Origin: Deltaproteobacteria bacterium
Lineage (GTDB): Bacteria > Myxococcota > B64-G9
Assembly: GCA_030591745.1 (NCBI GenBank)
Contig: JAUVAM010000163.1
Span: forward strand, 1 to 7,568
DNA: 7,568 nucleotides
Direction: 5' to 3'
Shown: positions 6,930 to 7,568 of the stretch, in pieces
Layout: each line of letters starts with the position of its first letter
How positions within the stretch are numbered: position 1 is the first letter of the stretch
Position numbers and translations under genes: made by a program
The notes under the pieces: model-generated
Told to the model about the DNA's origin: nothing
The model's input: only the letters and a program-made list of their open reading frames with translations
Databases searched by the model: none

Positions 6930-7001
6930 ATGGATCGCATCGCCGAGGCCATCGCCAAGATTCAAAAGCACGCCGATGAACTTGGATAAGCGGAGGCGTC
7001 G

Positions 7002-7568
7002 ATGAAAGAAATTCGTGTGGCCGTGGTGGGTTCGGGTTTTATCGCCCAGGTGCATTGTGATGCCTTTGCCCAGGTGCCCGGGGCGCGGGTGTCGGCCCAC
7101 TGTGGCCAGGATGTCGAGCGGGCTCGGGCCTTTTGCGAGAAGAACCAGATTGCCGACGGATTCACGGATTATGGGCGCATGCTGAAAGAGGCGGAAATGG
7201 ACGCGGTCCTTTTGGCCGTGCCCAACTTTTTGCATGCCGAGATGGCCATTCAGGCGGCCGAGGCCGGCAAACACCTGATCGTCGAAAAGCCGCTTTGTTT
7301 GAGTTTGACCGAGGCCGACGCCATGTTGGCCGCCTGCCAAAAGGCGGGCGTATTGCTTTGCTACGCCGAGGAACTTTGTTTTTGTCCCAAGTACGTGCAA
7401 AGCAAGGAACTGACCGACGAGGGTGCCATCGGTCGGGTCTATCGGGTCAATCAAGTGGAGAAACACGCTGGACCCTATTCGCCCTGGTTTTGGAAACCCG
7501 CAGAGGCTGGCGGCGGCATCCTGATGGACATGGGTTGTCATTCCATTGAGTTCGCCCGTTGGTTCCTG
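7002..7568 (+). CDS. Gfo/Idh/MocA-family NAD(P)-dependent oxidoreductase, N-terminal part (3' end outside window)
   Basis: The first 189 codons, in frame to the window edge, encode a sugar or cyclitol dehydrogenase-type protein of the glucose-fructose oxidoreductase/inositol dehydrogenase family. The Rossmann fold opens with MKEIRVAVVGSGFIA, a Gly-rich dinucleotide loop (G10-S-G-F-I-A15). 'LLAVPNFLHAEMA' (70-82) and the conserved EKP (95-97) follow, the lysine being typical of the family active site. The second domain begins with 'GAIGRVYRV' and reaches 'GGGILMDMGCHSIEFARW', where D176 and H180 match the family's catalytic Asp/His pattern. ATG 7002 has GGAGG (6992-6996) 5 bases upstream, and the gene starts 12 bases after the aminotransferase stop, so they form one transcription unit. 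A paired oxidation/transamination in amino-sugar or aminocyclitol synthesis is inferred; the substrate is unknown. It looks intact as far as seen, although the gene before it is interrupted. Confidence 0.92.
   Translation, partial: MKEIRVAVVGSGFIAQVHCDAFAQVPGARVSAHCGQDVERARAFCEKNQIADGFTDYGRMLKEAEMDAVLLAVPNFLHAEMAIQAAEAGKHLIVEKPLCLSLTEADAMLAACQKAGVLLCYAEELCFCPKYVQSKELTDEGAIGRVYRVNQVEKHAGPYSPWFWKPAEAGGGILMDMGCHSIEFARWFL

Larger units (their letters stand above)
5748..6989 (+). pseudogene. DegT/DnrJ/EryC1/StrS aminotransferase interrupted by in-frame TAA at codon 36
   Basis: These PLP-dependent enzymes transaminate keto-sugars or keto-cyclitols. The frame runs 413 codons, a normal family length, apart from TAA at 5853-5855. 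Homologous sequence lies in the same frame on both sides: 'FDDFWPAWPVYTDEDKQALIEVL' before and 'SRNWGGFP' after. The family usually reads 'EVLES-x-x-W' here, so GAA to TAA is the simplest explanation. Counting the stop as residue 36, conserved parts are SNGT (70-73, phosphate binding), D169 in IEDCAH (PLP ring), and K198 in SFQSSK, the expected Schiff-base lysine, followed by TAGEGG. 'YVFRYDPKAFGG' and the C-terminal 'HHPLFMA' recall the aminocyclitol-type clade (BtrR/StsC-like), a relationship remembered and not searched. Restart at GTG 5967 would remove SNGT and the N-terminal substrate region, so a separate functional product is unlikely. The downstream oxidoreductase follows after 12 bases. 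Intact body and motifs argue for a recent mutation, sequencing error or stop read-through. Confidence 0.85.

Noticed and set aside
5613..7541. Minus-strand open frame of 642 codons opposite the aminotransferase and oxidoreductase
   Set aside because: Both plus-strand genes show clear family motifs, while the antisense translation shows no recognisable domain. Long antisense frames are expected where Leu/Ser codons TTA, CTA and TCA are avoided.

Overview
The window is a compact, fully plus-strand stretch of a bacterial genome. It is moderately GC-rich, has strong Shine-Dalgarno sequences and almost no intergenic space. Leu TTG/CTG and GCC/GGC codons dominate. Nothing identifies the species. 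The gene families fit an uncultured Gram-negative-type bacterium, but that is only an impression. No RNA gene, insertion sequence, CRISPR array or convincing terminator was seen, and no stretch longer than about 75 bases lacks a gene.

Bases 1-5674 hold four tightly packed genes that look like one operon. The first (cut at its 5' end by the window) is a large membrane protein ending in a striking Cys-His-Ser-Ala repeat tail, (CHSA)6-CA-(CHSA)2-CVSSC. Three bases later comes a radical SAM/SPASM enzyme with a PqqD-like peptide-recognition domain at its N-terminus. It overlaps a coiled-coil protein with a four-cysteine zinc ribbon. Fifteen bases on lies a small protein with two membrane segments, a probable winged helix and a second zinc ribbon. 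The natural reading is a protein-modification cassette: the radical SAM enzyme would modify the repetitive Cys-rich tail of the membrane protein next to it, and the two zinc-ribbon proteins would be structural or regulatory partners. The layout resembles known radical SAM systems acting on CXXX-repeat and His-Xaa-Ser-repeat targets. Here, however, the target is a tail on a protein of more than 800 residues, and I do not recognise this combination as a described system.

Bases 5748-7568 hold a sugar-type pair: a DegT/DnrJ/EryC1/StrS PLP-dependent aminotransferase and the first 189 codons of a Gfo/Idh/MocA NAD(P)-dependent oxidoreductase. The aminotransferase has an in-frame TAA at codon 36. A single-base change would restore the family consensus, so it is either a recent pseudogene, an assembly error or a recoded stop. 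The pair suggests amino-sugar or aminocyclitol synthesis and may be unrelated to the first cassette; a 73-base gap with a weak promoter-like sequence separates them.

Two long perfect inverted repeats lie inside genes: a 12-bp stem with 5-base loop in the radical SAM gene and a 24-bp spacerless palindrome near the end of the aminotransferase gene.
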